Below, in pieces: positions 26,045-37,240 of a stretch of DNA of 64,000 nt. Under the pieces are notes generated by a model that had not been told where the DNA came from, searched no databases, and worked only from the letters and a program-made list of their open reading frames with translations. The first letter of the stretch is position 1. Each line of letters starts with the position of its first letter. Both the position numbers and the translations under genes were made by a program. The stretch comes from Mesorhizobium sp. (lineage in GTDB: Bacteria > Pseudomonadota > Alphaproteobacteria > Rhizobiales > Rhizobiaceae): NCBI RefSeq assembly GCF_023954305.1, contig NZ_JAMLIG010000001.1, forward strand, positions 2,046,001 through 2,110,000, given 5' to 3'.

Positions 26045-26617
26045 ATGGCGAGTGACATGGTCCGACCCACCTCCAACGCGACGCGCGGCCTTCTGATCGC
26101 CTGCGCGGCGCTCGCGATCGCCGGATGCAGTTCCTCGCGTTTCGACCGCGTCGACACGCGGCCGGCGCCGCTGACACCGGCTCCGTCGGGAACCGTCACC
26201 TCCAACCAGCTTCCTCCGCCCTCGGCTGCCGGCCCGACCGATCCGTCGGCGTTCCCGCCTGCGCCGGGAACGAGCCCGACCGATCCGCAGGTCGCCGCGG
26301 GCCCGGCGGTGCCGCCCGAAGCGCCGGCCGGCGCGCCCGACGTCACCAAGGAAGCGATGGTTGGCGCATGGAAGGTCAATGCCGGCGGCGGCGGCTGCCA
26401 GATGATGCTGAGCCTGACCAAGCAGGCGGCCGATTTCCGCGCCGCCTCGCTGCGCTGCCCGGGCGACGCGGCCAATGTCGCGGCCTGGAACGTCGCGGGC
26501 AAGCAGGTGGTGCTGAAGGACAATACCGGCAACGTGGTTGCGCGGCTCTATTCGTCGGGGGCCGAGAAGTATGACGGCCAGACGGCGAGCGGCCAGCCGA
26601 TCAGCTTTTCCAGATAA
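26045..26617 (+). CDS. omp19: outer-membrane lipoprotein Omp19-like, AprI/Inh inhibitor fold
   Basis: Lipoprotein with a lipobox (LAIAGC, Cys near residue 28), a long Pro/Thr/Ala-rich linker (about 35-100) and a C-terminal beta-barrel domain of the AprI/Inh protease-inhibitor type. The domain is marked by GAWKVN, LRCPGDAANVAAWNVAGKQVVL (shown in part: LRCPGDAANV) and the end DGQTASGQPISFSR, close to the ending of Brucella Omp19. In Brucella this protein is surface-exposed and inhibits proteases; that activity is only inferred here. The gene is followed after 28 bp by zapE. Confidence 0.88.
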   Translation: MASDMVRPTSNATRGLLIACAALAIAGCSSSRFDRVDTRPAPLTPAPSGTVTSNQLPPPSAAGPTDPSAFPPAPGTSPTDPQVAAGPAVPPEAPAGAPDVTKEAMVGAWKVNAGGGGCQMMLSLTKQAADFRAASLRCPGDAANVAAWNVAGKQVVLKDNTGNVVARLYSSGAEKYDGQTASGQPISFSR

Positions 26618-26645
26618 ATCGCAAAACCGTTCGGGTGCGGTCTCC

Positions 26646-27800
26646 ATGACCTCTCATGCAGGGCTGGCGGCCTATTCCTCGCTGCGGCACGACTATGGCC
26701 GGCTGGTCGAGAAGGGCGAGATCACGCGCGATCCCGTGCAGGAAGCGCTTGTCGCCCGCTTTGATCGCCTGATCTCGGAACTGGGGGCCTCCAATCCCGC
26801 CACCAAGTCCAATGCGCTCGGCTGGTTCTTCGCACGAAAGAAGGCATGGCCGGCGCCGCGCGGCCTCTACATCTACGGCGGGGTCGGGCGCGGCAAGACC
26901 ATGTTGATGGACATGTTCTTCAGGCTGGCGCCGCTGAAGAAGAAGCGGCGGGCCCATTTCAACGAGTTCATGGCCGACGTGCATGACCGGATCGGGCTGC
27001 ACCGGGCGGCGCTGAAGGCCGGCACAGCGAAGGGAGACGATCCGATCCCGCCGGTGGCGGCGGCGATCGCCAAGGAATCGCGGCTGTTGTGCTTCGACGA
27101 GTTCACCGTCACCGACATCGCCGACGCGATGATCCTGTCGCGGCTGTTCACCGCGCTGTTCGCCAACGGGGTGACCCTCGTCGCCACCTCGAACGTCGCC
27201 CCGGACGACCTCTATCGGGACGGACTGAACCGGGCGCTGTTCCTGCCGTTCATCGCGACGCTGAAGGCCAATGTCGAGGTGGTTGCGGTCGATATTGCGA
27301 CCGACTACCGAATGCTGAAGCTCAGCCACCTGCCGGTCTACGTCACCCCGCTGGGGCCGGCGGCCGACCGGCAGATGGACGAGGCCTGGGCGGCGGCGAC
27401 CGAGGGCCACAGCGAGACGCACACGGCGCTGACGGTGATGGGCCGCGAGGTGAAGGTCGCGCGGGCCTCGGGCCCGTCGGCGCGGTTCACCTTCGCGCAA
27501 CTGTGCGACGAGCCGCTCGGCGCACGCGATTACCTCGCGATCGCGGAGCGCTTCGACACGATCTTCATCGACCACATTCCGGTGATGGACCAGACGCGGC
27601 GCAACGCGACCAAGCGCTTCATCCTGCTGATCGACACGCTCTACGACCGCCACATCCGCCTGGTGGCGAGTGCGGAGGCAGCGCCTGACCGGCTCTATGC
27701 CGGGCGCGAGAACGTCACCGAGGCGTTCGAATTCGCGCGCACCGCCTCTCGCCTGAACGAGATGCAGAGCCGGGAATGGGTCGAGGGGACGGGCGCCTGA
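26646..27800 (+). CDS. zapE: cell-division ATPase ZapE (AFG1 family)
   Basis: P-loop ATPase of the AFG1/ZapE family, linked to Z-ring disassembly and, in mitochondria, to degradation of membrane proteins. The 384-residue product has Walker A GGVGRGKT, Walker B LLCFDEF and the family segment ATSNVAPDDLYRDGL. ATG 26646 matches the usual N-terminus. Its position between omp19 and mdh is typical for Hyphomicrobiales. Confidence 0.93.
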   Translation: MTSHAGLAAYSSLRHDYGRLVEKGEITRDPVQEALVARFDRLISELGASNPATKSNALGWFFARKKAWPAPRGLYIYGGVGRGKTMLMDMFFRLAPLKKKRRAHFNEFMADVHDRIGLHRAALKAGTAKGDDPIPPVAAAIAKESRLLCFDEFTVTDIADAMILSRLFTALFANGVTLVATSNVAPDDLYRDGLNRALFLPFIATLKANVEVVAVDIATDYRMLKLSHLPVYVTPLGPAADRQMDEAWAAATEGHSETHTALTVMGREVKVARASGPSARFTFAQLCDEPLGARDYLAIAERFDTIFIDHIPVMDQTRRNATKRFILLIDTLYDRHIRLVASAEAAPDRLYAGRENVTEAFEFARTASRLNEMQSREWVEGTGA

Positions 27801-28104
27801 TAGTGCAGGCACAGGAGAGCTATGGGCAGCCTATATCGTGCCCCTTGCTTGTGGTTGCCTGCTTGTTGGTCAAATAATTGACGTTTACGTAAGTCAAAAC
27901 AGTATTAACCGATTGAAAATATTCAATCCGAAAGAATCGGTTGAATTTTCTTCCGTCCGGGCCTAATGCCTGCGCCGGTTTCGCTGGCAGAGCGCCGGCG
28001 GCGCGGGCATATGTCACACGGATTTCAGTCTGTGCGAATAGGCCCTAACGGTTTCAACTCCGCCGGCCGCGAGTGGACCCGGCGATGCGCAAGGGACGGT
28101 TCGC
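27801..28104. other. 304-bp region upstream of mdh: A/T-rich block with dyads
   Basis: No protein gene. The stretch 27865-27955 is markedly A/T-rich against the surrounding GC and probably holds the promoter of the TCA operon. It contains nested dyads: AACCGATT (27907-27914) with AATCGGTT (27935-27942), and inside them GATTGAA (27911-27917) with TTCAATC (27922-27928). TTACGTAA at about 27887-27894 is a perfect palindrome flanked by TTGAC and GTCAA. A regulator-binding site is likely, but I cannot name one. About 150 bp of leader follow before mdh. Confidence 0.45.
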
Positions 28105-29070
28105 ATGGCACGCAACAAGATTGCCCTCATCGGCTCGGGTATGATCGGCGGGACGCTCGCCCATCTGATCGGGCTCAAGGAACTCGGCGACGTCGTCATG
28201 TTCGACATCGCGGAAGGCATCCCGCAGGGCAAGGGCCTCGACATCGCGCAGTCCACTCCCGTCGAAGGCGTCGATGCCCGCTACCAGGGAGCCAACGACT
28301 ATTCGGCGATCAAGGACGCCGACGTGTGCATCGTGACCGCCGGCGTGCCGCGCAAGCCCGGCATGAGCCGCGACGACCTGCTCGGCATCAATCTCAAGGT
28401 GATGGAGCAGGTCGGCGCGGGCATCAAGAAATATGCGCCGAAGGCCTTCGTGATCTGCATCACCAACCCGCTCGACGCGATGGTGTGGGCGCTGCAGAAG
28501 TTCTCCGGCCTGCCGAAGAGCCATGTGGTCGGCATGGCCGGCGTGCTCGATAGCGCGCGCTTCCGCTACTTCCTCGCCGAGGAGTTCAAGGTCTCGGTCG
28601 AGGACGTCTCGGCGATGACGCTCGGTGGCCACGGCGACGACATGGTGCCGATGGTGCGCTATTCGACGGTCGCCGGCATTCCGCTGCCCGACCTCATCAA
28701 GATGGGCTGGACCTCGAAGGAGAAGCTGGACGCGATCGTCGAGCGCACCCGAAAGGGCGGCGGCGAGATCGTCGGCCTGCTCAAGTCCGGCTCGGCCTAC
28801 TACGCGCCGGCGGCATCGGCCATATCGATGGCCGAAGCCTATCTCAAGGACAAGAAGCGCGTGCTGCCCTGCGCGGCGCATCTGTCCGGCCAGTACGGCC
28901 TGAAGGACATGTATGTCGGCGTGCCGGTGGTGATCGGCGCCGGCGGTGTCGAGCGCGTCATCGAGCTCGACTTCAACAAGGCCGAGCAGAAGATGTTCGA
29001 CAAGTCGGTCGCAGCCGTCCAGGGCCTGTGCGAGGCCTGCGTGACCATCGCCCCGAACCTCGCCAAGTAG
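28105..29070 (+). CDS. mdh: malate dehydrogenase
   Basis: NAD-dependent malate dehydrogenase of the LDH-like type found in alphaproteobacteria, 321 residues. The Rossmann motif is GSGMIGG at the N-terminus, the coenzyme-specificity Asp lies in MFDIAEG, and substrate-binding Arg and the catalytic His (GGHGDDM) are in place. It opens the mdh-sucC-sucD-sucA-sucB-lpdA cluster. The gap to sucC is 12 bp. Confidence 0.97.
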   Translation: MARNKIALIGSGMIGGTLAHLIGLKELGDVVMFDIAEGIPQGKGLDIAQSTPVEGVDARYQGANDYSAIKDADVCIVTAGVPRKPGMSRDDLLGINLKVMEQVGAGIKKYAPKAFVICITNPLDAMVWALQKFSGLPKSHVVGMAGVLDSARFRYFLAEEFKVSVEDVSAMTLGGHGDDMVPMVRYSTVAGIPLPDLIKMGWTSKEKLDAIVERTRKGGGEIVGLLKSGSAYYAPAASAISMAEAYLKDKKRVLPCAAHLSGQYGLKDMYVGVPVVIGAGGVERVIELDFNKAEQKMFDKSVAAVQGLCEACVTIAPNLAK

Positions 29071-29082
29071 GACCAGCGCGCC

Positions 29083-30276
<1,194 letters not shown>

Positions 30277-30280
30277 TCAG

Positions 30281-30904
30281 GTGCATCGTCTCGGCATCGC
30301 CGCCGGAATAACGGGTTTGTTGGCCGCCGGGGTTCTGCCGGCGGCCGCGAACCCGTTTTCGGCAGCGTTTGTCGAGGCGTTCAGAGAGACCTGCGTGCCC
30401 GAGCGGCTGAGCTACGAGGGCACGGTCGGTCACGCCAAGGCGCTCGGATGGGTGGCTGTCGAACCGTCGTCGCATCCCGAGTTCGCGAAGGTGATGGAGT
30501 ATTCGGCCAAGGGGCTCGAGGAGGCAAAGGCCGACGGGTTGGAACTGTCGTTCCGGCAGGTATCCCTGGTCCGCACCGTCGAAAGCCGCGACCTGCACCT
30601 CATCGTCTCGTTCACGGGGTCGGAATATCTCGACCAGATCGGCTGCTATCTTTACGACTTCGCCGCTACCGAGCCGGTCGACGCGGCCGCGGTCGGGCAG
30701 ATGCTGGGCATAGCGGCTCCCGCGCAGTCGATGGGGACGGCGGAGATCACCAGCCATGTCTGGGGTCCGCCGCCGTCATTGCCGCGCACGCTCGACACCT
30801 ACCTGACCTACATTCCCGCCGGCAGCCCGCATGTCGAGCAGACAGGCTTCGACGGGGTCGTGCTGAAGTTTTCCACCTCCGCGCCGGACGAGGCAGGCCA
30901 ATGA
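30281..30904 (+). CDS. secreted protein of unknown function inside the sucCD operon
   Basis: I do not recognise the family. A GTG at 30281, 4 bp after sucC, gives 207 residues with a signal peptide (hydrophobic LGIAAGITGLLAAGVLPAAA) and a mature domain with two Cys (ETCVPERLS and IGCYLYDF) that could form a disulfide. There is no catalytic motif. The frame extends upstream into sucC, but that part is Arg/Ser-rich shadow sequence. Shine-Dalgarno support for the GTG is weak, so translational coupling with sucC is likely. Its presence between sucC and sucD is unusual. Confidence 0.65.
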   Translation: MHRLGIAAGITGLLAAGVLPAAANPFSAAFVEAFRETCVPERLSYEGTVGHAKALGWVAVEPSSHPEFAKVMEYSAKGLEEAKADGLELSFRQVSLVRTVESRDLHLIVSFTGSEYLDQIGCYLYDFAATEPVDAAAVGQMLGIAAPAQSMGTAEITSHVWGPPPSLPRTLDTYLTYIPAGSPHVEQTGFDGVVLKFSTSAPDEAGQ

Positions 30905-30962
30905 GCTTCCCGTCCGGCACCCATGCTATCCGATAGATTGTTCCCGAAAGGCTGAGCGACGC

Positions 30963-31865
30963 ATGTCCATTCTCGTCGACAAGAACACCAAGGTCATCGT
31001 GCAGGGCCTGACCGGCAAGACCGGCACGTTCCACACCGAGCAGGCGCTCGCTTATTACGGCACGCAAATGGTCGGCGGCATCCACCCGAAGAAGGGCGGC
31101 GAGAAATGGACCGGCTCGAAGGGGGAGACCCTGCCGATCTTCGCGACGGTCGCCGAGGCGCGCGACGTCACCGGCGCCACCGCTTCGGTCGTCTACGTGC
31201 CGCCGGCGGGCGCGGCCGAGGCGATCCTCGAAGCGATCGAGGCGGAGATTCCGCTGATCGTCTGCATCACCGAGGGCATCCCGGTGATGGACATGGTCAA
31301 GGTCAAGGCGCGGCTCGACAAGTCGAAGTCCCGCCTGATCGGGCCGAACTGCCCGGGAATCGTGACGCCGAACGAATGCAAGATCGGCATCATGCCCGGC
31401 AACATCTTCAAGAAGGGCTCGGTCGGCGTTGTCTCGCGCTCGGGAACGCTTACCTATGAGGCAGTCTTCCAGACGTCCAACGAGGGGCTCGGCCAGTCGA
31501 CCGCGGTCGGCATCGGCGGCGACCCGGTGAAGGGCACCGAATTCATAGACATGCTCGAAATGTTCCTCGCCGACGACGAGACCAAATCGATCATCATGAT
31601 CGGCGAGATCGGCGGTTCGGCCGAGGAAGATGCGGCGCAGTTCCTGCGCGACGAGGCCAAGCGCGGCCGCAAGAAGCCGATGGCCGGCTTCATCGCCGGC
31701 CGCACGGCCCCTGCCGGACGGACCATGGGCCATGCGGGCGCCGTGATCTCCGGCGGCAAGGGCGGCGCGGAAGACAAGATCGCGGCGATGGAAGCCGCGG
31801 GCATCAAGGTCTCGCCCTCGCCGGCGCGACTGGGCAAGACGCTGGTGGAAGCGATCAAGGGATAG
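30963..31865 (+). CDS. sucD: succinyl-CoA synthetase alpha subunit
   Basis: Alpha chain of succinate-CoA ligase, 300 residues. It has the CoA-binding N-terminus (GLTGKTGTFHTEQAL), the GPNCPGI segment and the phosphorylated active-site His in MGHAGAVISGGKGGAEDK. It follows the secreted unknown by 58 bp. A heptad-type palindromic repeat begins directly at its stop codon and fills the gap to sucA. Confidence 0.97.
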   Translation: MSILVDKNTKVIVQGLTGKTGTFHTEQALAYYGTQMVGGIHPKKGGEKWTGSKGETLPIFATVAEARDVTGATASVVYVPPAGAAEAILEAIEAEIPLIVCITEGIPVMDMVKVKARLDKSKSRLIGPNCPGIVTPNECKIGIMPGNIFKKGSVGVVSRSGTLTYEAVFQTSNEGLGQSTAVGIGGDPVKGTEFIDMLEMFLADDETKSIIMIGEIGGSAEEDAAQFLRDEAKRGRKKPMAGFIAGRTAPAGRTMGHAGAVISGGKGGAEDKIAAMEAAGIKVSPSPARLGKTLVEAIKG

Positions 31866-31929
31866 GTGAATGGGGAATGGCGAATGGCGAATGGGATCCC
31901 CACTCGCCACTCGCCAACCACCACTCGCC
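31866..31929. repeat. heptad-built inverted repeat between sucD and sucA
   Basis: A 64-bp element made of 7-nt units: GGGGAAT/GGCGAAT units on the left, a central GGGATCCCC, and ACTCGCC units on the right, so the arms are imperfect complements with one mismatch per unit. Related elements lie at 58218-58302 and 60403-60432. It begins at the base after the sucD stop. Not a CRISPR: units are 7 nt with no spacers. Confidence 0.8.
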
Positions 31930-31964
31930 CAGCAAGGAGACGGAGCAGGCGCTCCGACAGACAC

Positions 31965-34961
31965 ATGGCAAGGCAGGATCAGGCCAACGACCAGTTCTCG
32001 ATCACCTCGTTCCTCTACGGCGGGAACGCGGACTATATCGAGCAGCTCTATGCCGACTGGCAGAAGGATGCGTCCTCTGTCAGCGAGGAATGGCGCGACT
32101 TCTTCGGCGGGCTGAAGGACGAGGCGGCGATCGTCGTCAAGAACGCCGAGGGCGCGTCCTGGCAGCAGAAGGGCTGGCCGCAGGCGGCCAATGGCGAGCT
32201 CGTCTCGGCGCTCGACGGCAACTGGGCCCAGGTGGAGAAGGCCGTCGAGAAGAAGCTGCGCGACAAGGCAACGGCGGGTGCTGCCGCTCCGGCAGCCGCT
32301 CCGGTCGATGTGCAGAGAGCGGCGCGGGATTCGGTGCGGGCGATCATGATGATCCGCGCCTACCGCATGCGCGGACATCTGCATGCCGACCTCGATCCGC
32401 TTGGCATCGCCAAGCCGCAGGAAGACTACAACGAACTGTCGCCGGCGAACTATGGCTTCACGGAAGCCGACTTCGACCGCCCGATCTTCATCGACGGCGT
32501 GCTCGGCCTCGGCGAATACGCCACGATCCGGCAGATGCTCGATCTCCTGAAGCGGACCTACTGCTCGACGCTGGGCGTCGAATTCATGCACATTTCCGAC
32601 CCCGCCGAGAAGGCATGGATCCAGGAGCGCATCGAAGGCCCCGACAAGGGCGTGTTCTTCACCGCCAACGGCAAGAAGGCGATACTGCACAAGCTGGTCG
32701 AGGCGGAGGGCTTCGAGCAGTTCATCGACGTCAAGTACAAGGGCACGAAGCGCTTCGGCCTCGACGGCGGCGAATCGCTGATCCCGGCGCTCGAGCAGAT
32801 CATCAAGCGGGGCGGCGCGCTCGGCATGGAGGAAATCGTGCTCGGCATGGCCCATCGCGGCCGGCTGAACGTGCTGACCAACGTGATGGCCAAGCCTCAC
32901 CGCGCCGTCTTCCACGAGTTCAAGGGCGGCTCCTTCGCGCCGGACGACGTCGAGGGCTCGGGCGACGTCAAGTATCACCTCGGCGCATCGTCGGACCGCG
33001 AATTCGACAACAACAAGGTGCATCTGTCGCTGACGGCCAACCCCTCGCATCTCGAGATCGTCGATCCGGTGGTGATGGGCAAGGCGCGCGCCAAGCAGGA
33101 CCAGCTGTTCGGCCGCACGCGCGAGGAGATCGTGCCGCTGGAGGAGCGCGCCAAGGTGCTGCCGCTCCTGCTGCACGGCGACGCGGCCTTCGCCGGCCAG
33201 GGCGTCATCGCGGAAATCCTGGGGCTGAGCGGCCTGCGCGGCCATCGCGTCGCGGGCACGCTGCATTTCATCATCAACAACCAGATCGGCTTCACCACCA
33301 ATCCGCGCTTCTCGCGCTCGTCGCCCTATCCGTCGGACGTGGCGAAGATGATCGAGGCGCCGATCTTCCACGTCAATGGCGACGACCCGGAAGCCGTGGT
33401 CTATGCCGCCAAGGTCGCGACCGAATTCCGGATGAAGTTCCACAAGCCGGTCGTGGTGGATATGTTCTGCTACCGCCGCTTCGGCCATAACGAGGGCGAC
33501 GAGCCGGCCTTCACGCAGCCTCTGATGTACAAGAACATCCGGGGGCGACAGACGACGCTGGCGATCTATGCCAAGAAGCTCATCGAGGAAGGCGTGGTCT
33601 CCGAAGCCGACGTCGATAAGATGAAGGCGGACTGGCGCGCGCACCTGGAGGCCGAGTTCGAGGCCGGACAGGCCTACAAGCCCAACAAGGCCGACTGGCT
33701 GGACGGGGCGTGGTCCGGACTGCGTTCCGCCGACAGCCAGGACGAGTTGCGCCGCGGCAAGACCGCGGTGCCGGTCAAGACGCTGAAGGAGATCGGCCGG
33801 AAGCTGACCGAGACGCCGAAGGATTTTGAGGCGCACAAGACGATCCAGCGCTTCCTGGACGCGCGGCGCAAGATGATCGACACGGGCGAGGGTCTCGACT
33901 GGTCGACGGCCGAGGCGCTCGCCTTCGGAGCGATCCTGCTCGACGGCAATCCGATCCGGCTGTCCGGCCAGGATTCCGAGCGCGGCACCTTCTCGCAGCG
34001 CCATTCGGTGCTTTACGACCAGCGTGACGAGAACCGCTACATCCCGCTCAACAATCTGGGACCCCAGCAGGCATATTACGAGGTCATCAATTCGATGCTC
34101 TCCGAAGAGGCCGTGCTCGGCTTCGAATACGGCTATTCGCTTGCGGAACCGAAGGCGCTGACGCTGTGGGAAGCCCAGTTCGGCGATTTCGCCAACGGGG
34201 CGCAGGTGGTGTTCGACCAGTTCATATCGTCGGGCGAACGCAAGTGGCTGCGCATGTCGGGCCTCGTCTGCCTTCTGCCGCACGGCTACGAGGGCCAGGG
34301 GCCGGAGCATTCCTCGGCGCGGCTCGAGAGGTTCCTGCAGCTCTGTGCGGAAGACAACATGCAGGTCGCGAACGTCACGACGCCCGCGAACTATTTCCAC
34401 ATCCTGAGGCGGCAGCTGAAGCGCGACTTCCGCAAGCCGCTGATCCTGATGACGCCTAAGTCGCTGCTGCGCCACAAGCGGGCGGTGTCGACGCTGGCCG
34501 AAATGTCGGGCGAGAGCTCGTTCCACCGACTGCTGTGGGACGACGCGCAGATGCTGCCCGACCAGGCGATCAAGCTTGTGAAGGACTCGAAGATCCGCCG
34601 CGTCGTGCTCTGCTCGGGCAAGGTCTATTACGACCTCTACGAGGAGCGCGAGAAGCGCGGCATCAACGACATCTACCTGCTGCGGGTCGAACAGCTCTAT
34701 CCGTTCCCGGCCAAGGCGCTGATCACCGAACTGTCGCGCTTCCGCAACGCCGAGATGGTATGGTGTCAGGAGGAGCCCAAGAACATGGGCGCCTGGGCCT
34801 TCATCGACCCTTACCTGGAATGGGTACTTGCCCATATCGACGCCAAGCACCAGCGCGTCCGCTACACCGGCCGGCCGGCCGCGGCGTCGCCGGCGACAGG
34901 CCTTATGTCCAAGCACCTGGCGCAGCTCGAGGCTTTCCTCGAGGATGCGCTCGGCAACTGA
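31965..34961 (+). CDS. sucA: 2-oxoglutarate dehydrogenase E1 component
   Basis: Thiamine-diphosphate-dependent E1 of the 2-oxoglutarate dehydrogenase complex, 998 residues. Landmarks are the N-terminal E2-binding region (FLYGGNADYIEQLYADW), GMAHRGRLNVL, and the ThDP/Mg site HGDAAFAGQGV ... NNQIGFTTNP. ATG 31965 matches the family N-terminus (MARQDQAND); the preceding in-frame codons are the repeat element. sucB follows after 31 bp. Confidence 0.97.
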   Translation: MARQDQANDQFSITSFLYGGNADYIEQLYADWQKDASSVSEEWRDFFGGLKDEAAIVVKNAEGASWQQKGWPQAANGELVSALDGNWAQVEKAVEKKLRDKATAGAAAPAAAPVDVQRAARDSVRAIMMIRAYRMRGHLHADLDPLGIAKPQEDYNELSPANYGFTEADFDRPIFIDGVLGLGEYATIRQMLDLLKRTYCSTLGVEFMHISDPAEKAWIQERIEGPDKGVFFTANGKKAILHKLVEAEGFEQFIDVKYKGTKRFGLDGGESLIPALEQIIKRGGALGMEEIVLGMAHRGRLNVLTNVMAKPHRAVFHEFKGGSFAPDDVEGSGDVKYHLGASSDREFDNNKVHLSLTANPSHLEIVDPVVMGKARAKQDQLFGRTREEIVPLEERAKVLPLLLHGDAAFAGQGVIAEILGLSGLRGHRVAGTLHFIINNQIGFTTNPRFSRSSPYPSDVAKMIEAPIFHVNGDDPEAVVYAAKVATEFRMKFHKPVVVDMFCYRRFGHNEGDEPAFTQPLMYKNIRGRQTTLAIYAKKLIEEGVVSEADVDKMKADWRAHLEAEFEAGQAYKPNKADWLDGAWSGLRSADSQDELRRGKTAVPVKTLKEIGRKLTETPKDFEAHKTIQRFLDARRKMIDTGEGLDWSTAEALAFGAILLDGNPIRLSGQDSERGTFSQRHSVLYDQRDENRYIPLNNLGPQQAYYEVINSMLSEEAVLGFEYGYSLAEPKALTLWEAQFGDFANGAQVVFDQFISSGERKWLRMSGLVCLLPHGYEGQGPEHSSARLERFLQLCAEDNMQVANVTTPANYFHILRRQLKRDFRKPLILMTPKSLLRHKRAVSTLAEMSGESSFHRLLWDDAQMLPDQAIKLVKDSKIRRVVLCSGKVYYDLYEEREKRGINDIYLLRVEQLYPFPAKALITELSRFRNAEMVWCQEEPKNMGAWAFIDPYLEWVLAHIDAKHQRVRYTGRPAAASPATGLMSKHLAQLEAFLEDALGN

Positions 34962-34992
34962 ACCGAAATTCGAGAAACGGAAGAACAGTCCA

Positions 34993-36255
<1,263 letters not shown>

Positions 36256-36324
36256 TCGACGAGAAGGGGGTCGTACCGGAACGCGGGTTGCCGCGTTTCG
36301 GCTCAGGGCACGGAGGCCGGCGGT

Positions 36325-36729
36325 ATGGAAGCGACATCGTCGTCGATGGAAGTCTGGGTGCTCGGCTGGAGCGTCGCGCTCCTCTTAGCCCAGATCATCG
36401 CCCAGGCGACGGCCGGCCGAGACAGGGGCACGGATTATCTCGTCGGCCCGCGCGATGAACAGAAGTCGTCGACGAATCCGGTCGCAGGCCGGCTGGACAG
36501 GGCCCTGCGCAATTTTCTCGAAACCTATCCCGCCTTCATCGCGCTTGCGGTGGCGCTCGCACTGACGGGCAAGACCGGCGGTATCGGGGCAACAGGTGCG
36601 GTGACCTGGATCGTCGCGCGGACCGCCTATGTGCCTGTATACGCAATGGGGGTCTCGGCCTTTCGCAGCCTCATCTGGTTTGTGTCCTTGATCGGTCTGG
36701 CGATGATGTTCGCCCGGCTGATGTTCTAG
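36325..36729 (+). CDS. MAPEG-family membrane protein
   Basis: A 134-residue membrane protein with four hydrophobic segments and the MAPEG pattern: an early helix, the loop DYLVGPRDE, RALRNFLETYPAFIALA with the conserved Glu-Thr-Tyr-Pro, and RTAYVPVYAMG near the end. Members are related to glutathione-dependent eicosanoid and microsomal transferases; bacterial roles are mostly unknown. A GGAGG lies about 9 nt upstream. It is 10 bp from the next secreted-protein gene. Confidence 0.82.
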   Translation: MEATSSSMEVWVLGWSVALLLAQIIAQATAGRDRGTDYLVGPRDEQKSSTNPVAGRLDRALRNFLETYPAFIALAVALALTGKTGGIGATGAVTWIVARTAYVPVYAMGVSAFRSLIWFVSLIGLAMMFARLMF

Positions 36730-36739
36730 GCGGAACGCG

Positions 36740-37240
36740 ATGCGGGCGAAGGAAACAATCGCACTGGCGCTCACGACCATGATGCTGGCCGCGTCGTCAG
36801 CCTTCGCCACCTGCATGCAGGAGCTCTCCGTCTATTCCGAGCCCGAGGCGAACGCTTCGCTCGAATTCACACCTGCCGCGCCGAACGGCTCCACGTCGCA
36901 CGCGTTCACGATCAAGTTCCCCGAGAATTCGGTGGTCCTCGACGGGATCGTCATGTGGACCGAAGGCGTAGCGCGGCCCGTCGGCATCGTCATGCACAAA
37001 TGCCCGGAGGGAGACGTCACCGGCGCCGAACTCGAGGCCTGCACGGTGTGGCAGGGCGTCATCTACGCCATCGACGGGCAGGGCAATGTCGACCTGTTGC
37101 CGCCCGAAGGCGCGGATTCCGCGGCGCAACTTCTGCTGCCCGATTTCGCGCCGGCACTGAGGCAATCCTCCGCCTATGGCATGGCCGGCCTGTCGAAGAT
37201 GCCATGGGACGCGTTCAAGCAATCGGGCTGCCAGGAATGA
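36740..37240 (+). CDS. secreted protein of unknown function
   Basis: A 166-residue product with a clear signal peptide (IALALTTMMLAASSAFA, cleavage before TCMQE). The mature part has four Cys (CMQE, HKCPEG, EACTVW, SGCQE), so probably two disulfides, and no motif I recognise. It sits between the MAPEG gene and an SDR gene, whose ATG overlaps its TGA (ATGA). Its position inside the TCA cluster suggests co-transcription, not necessarily a metabolic role. Confidence 0.65.
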   Translation: MRAKETIALALTTMMLAASSAFATCMQELSVYSEPEANASLEFTPAAPNGSTSHAFTIKFPENSVVLDGIVMWTEGVARPVGIVMHKCPEGDVTGAELEACTVWQGVIYAIDGQGNVDLLPPEGADSAAQLLLPDFAPALRQSSAYGMAGLSKMPWDAFKQSGCQE

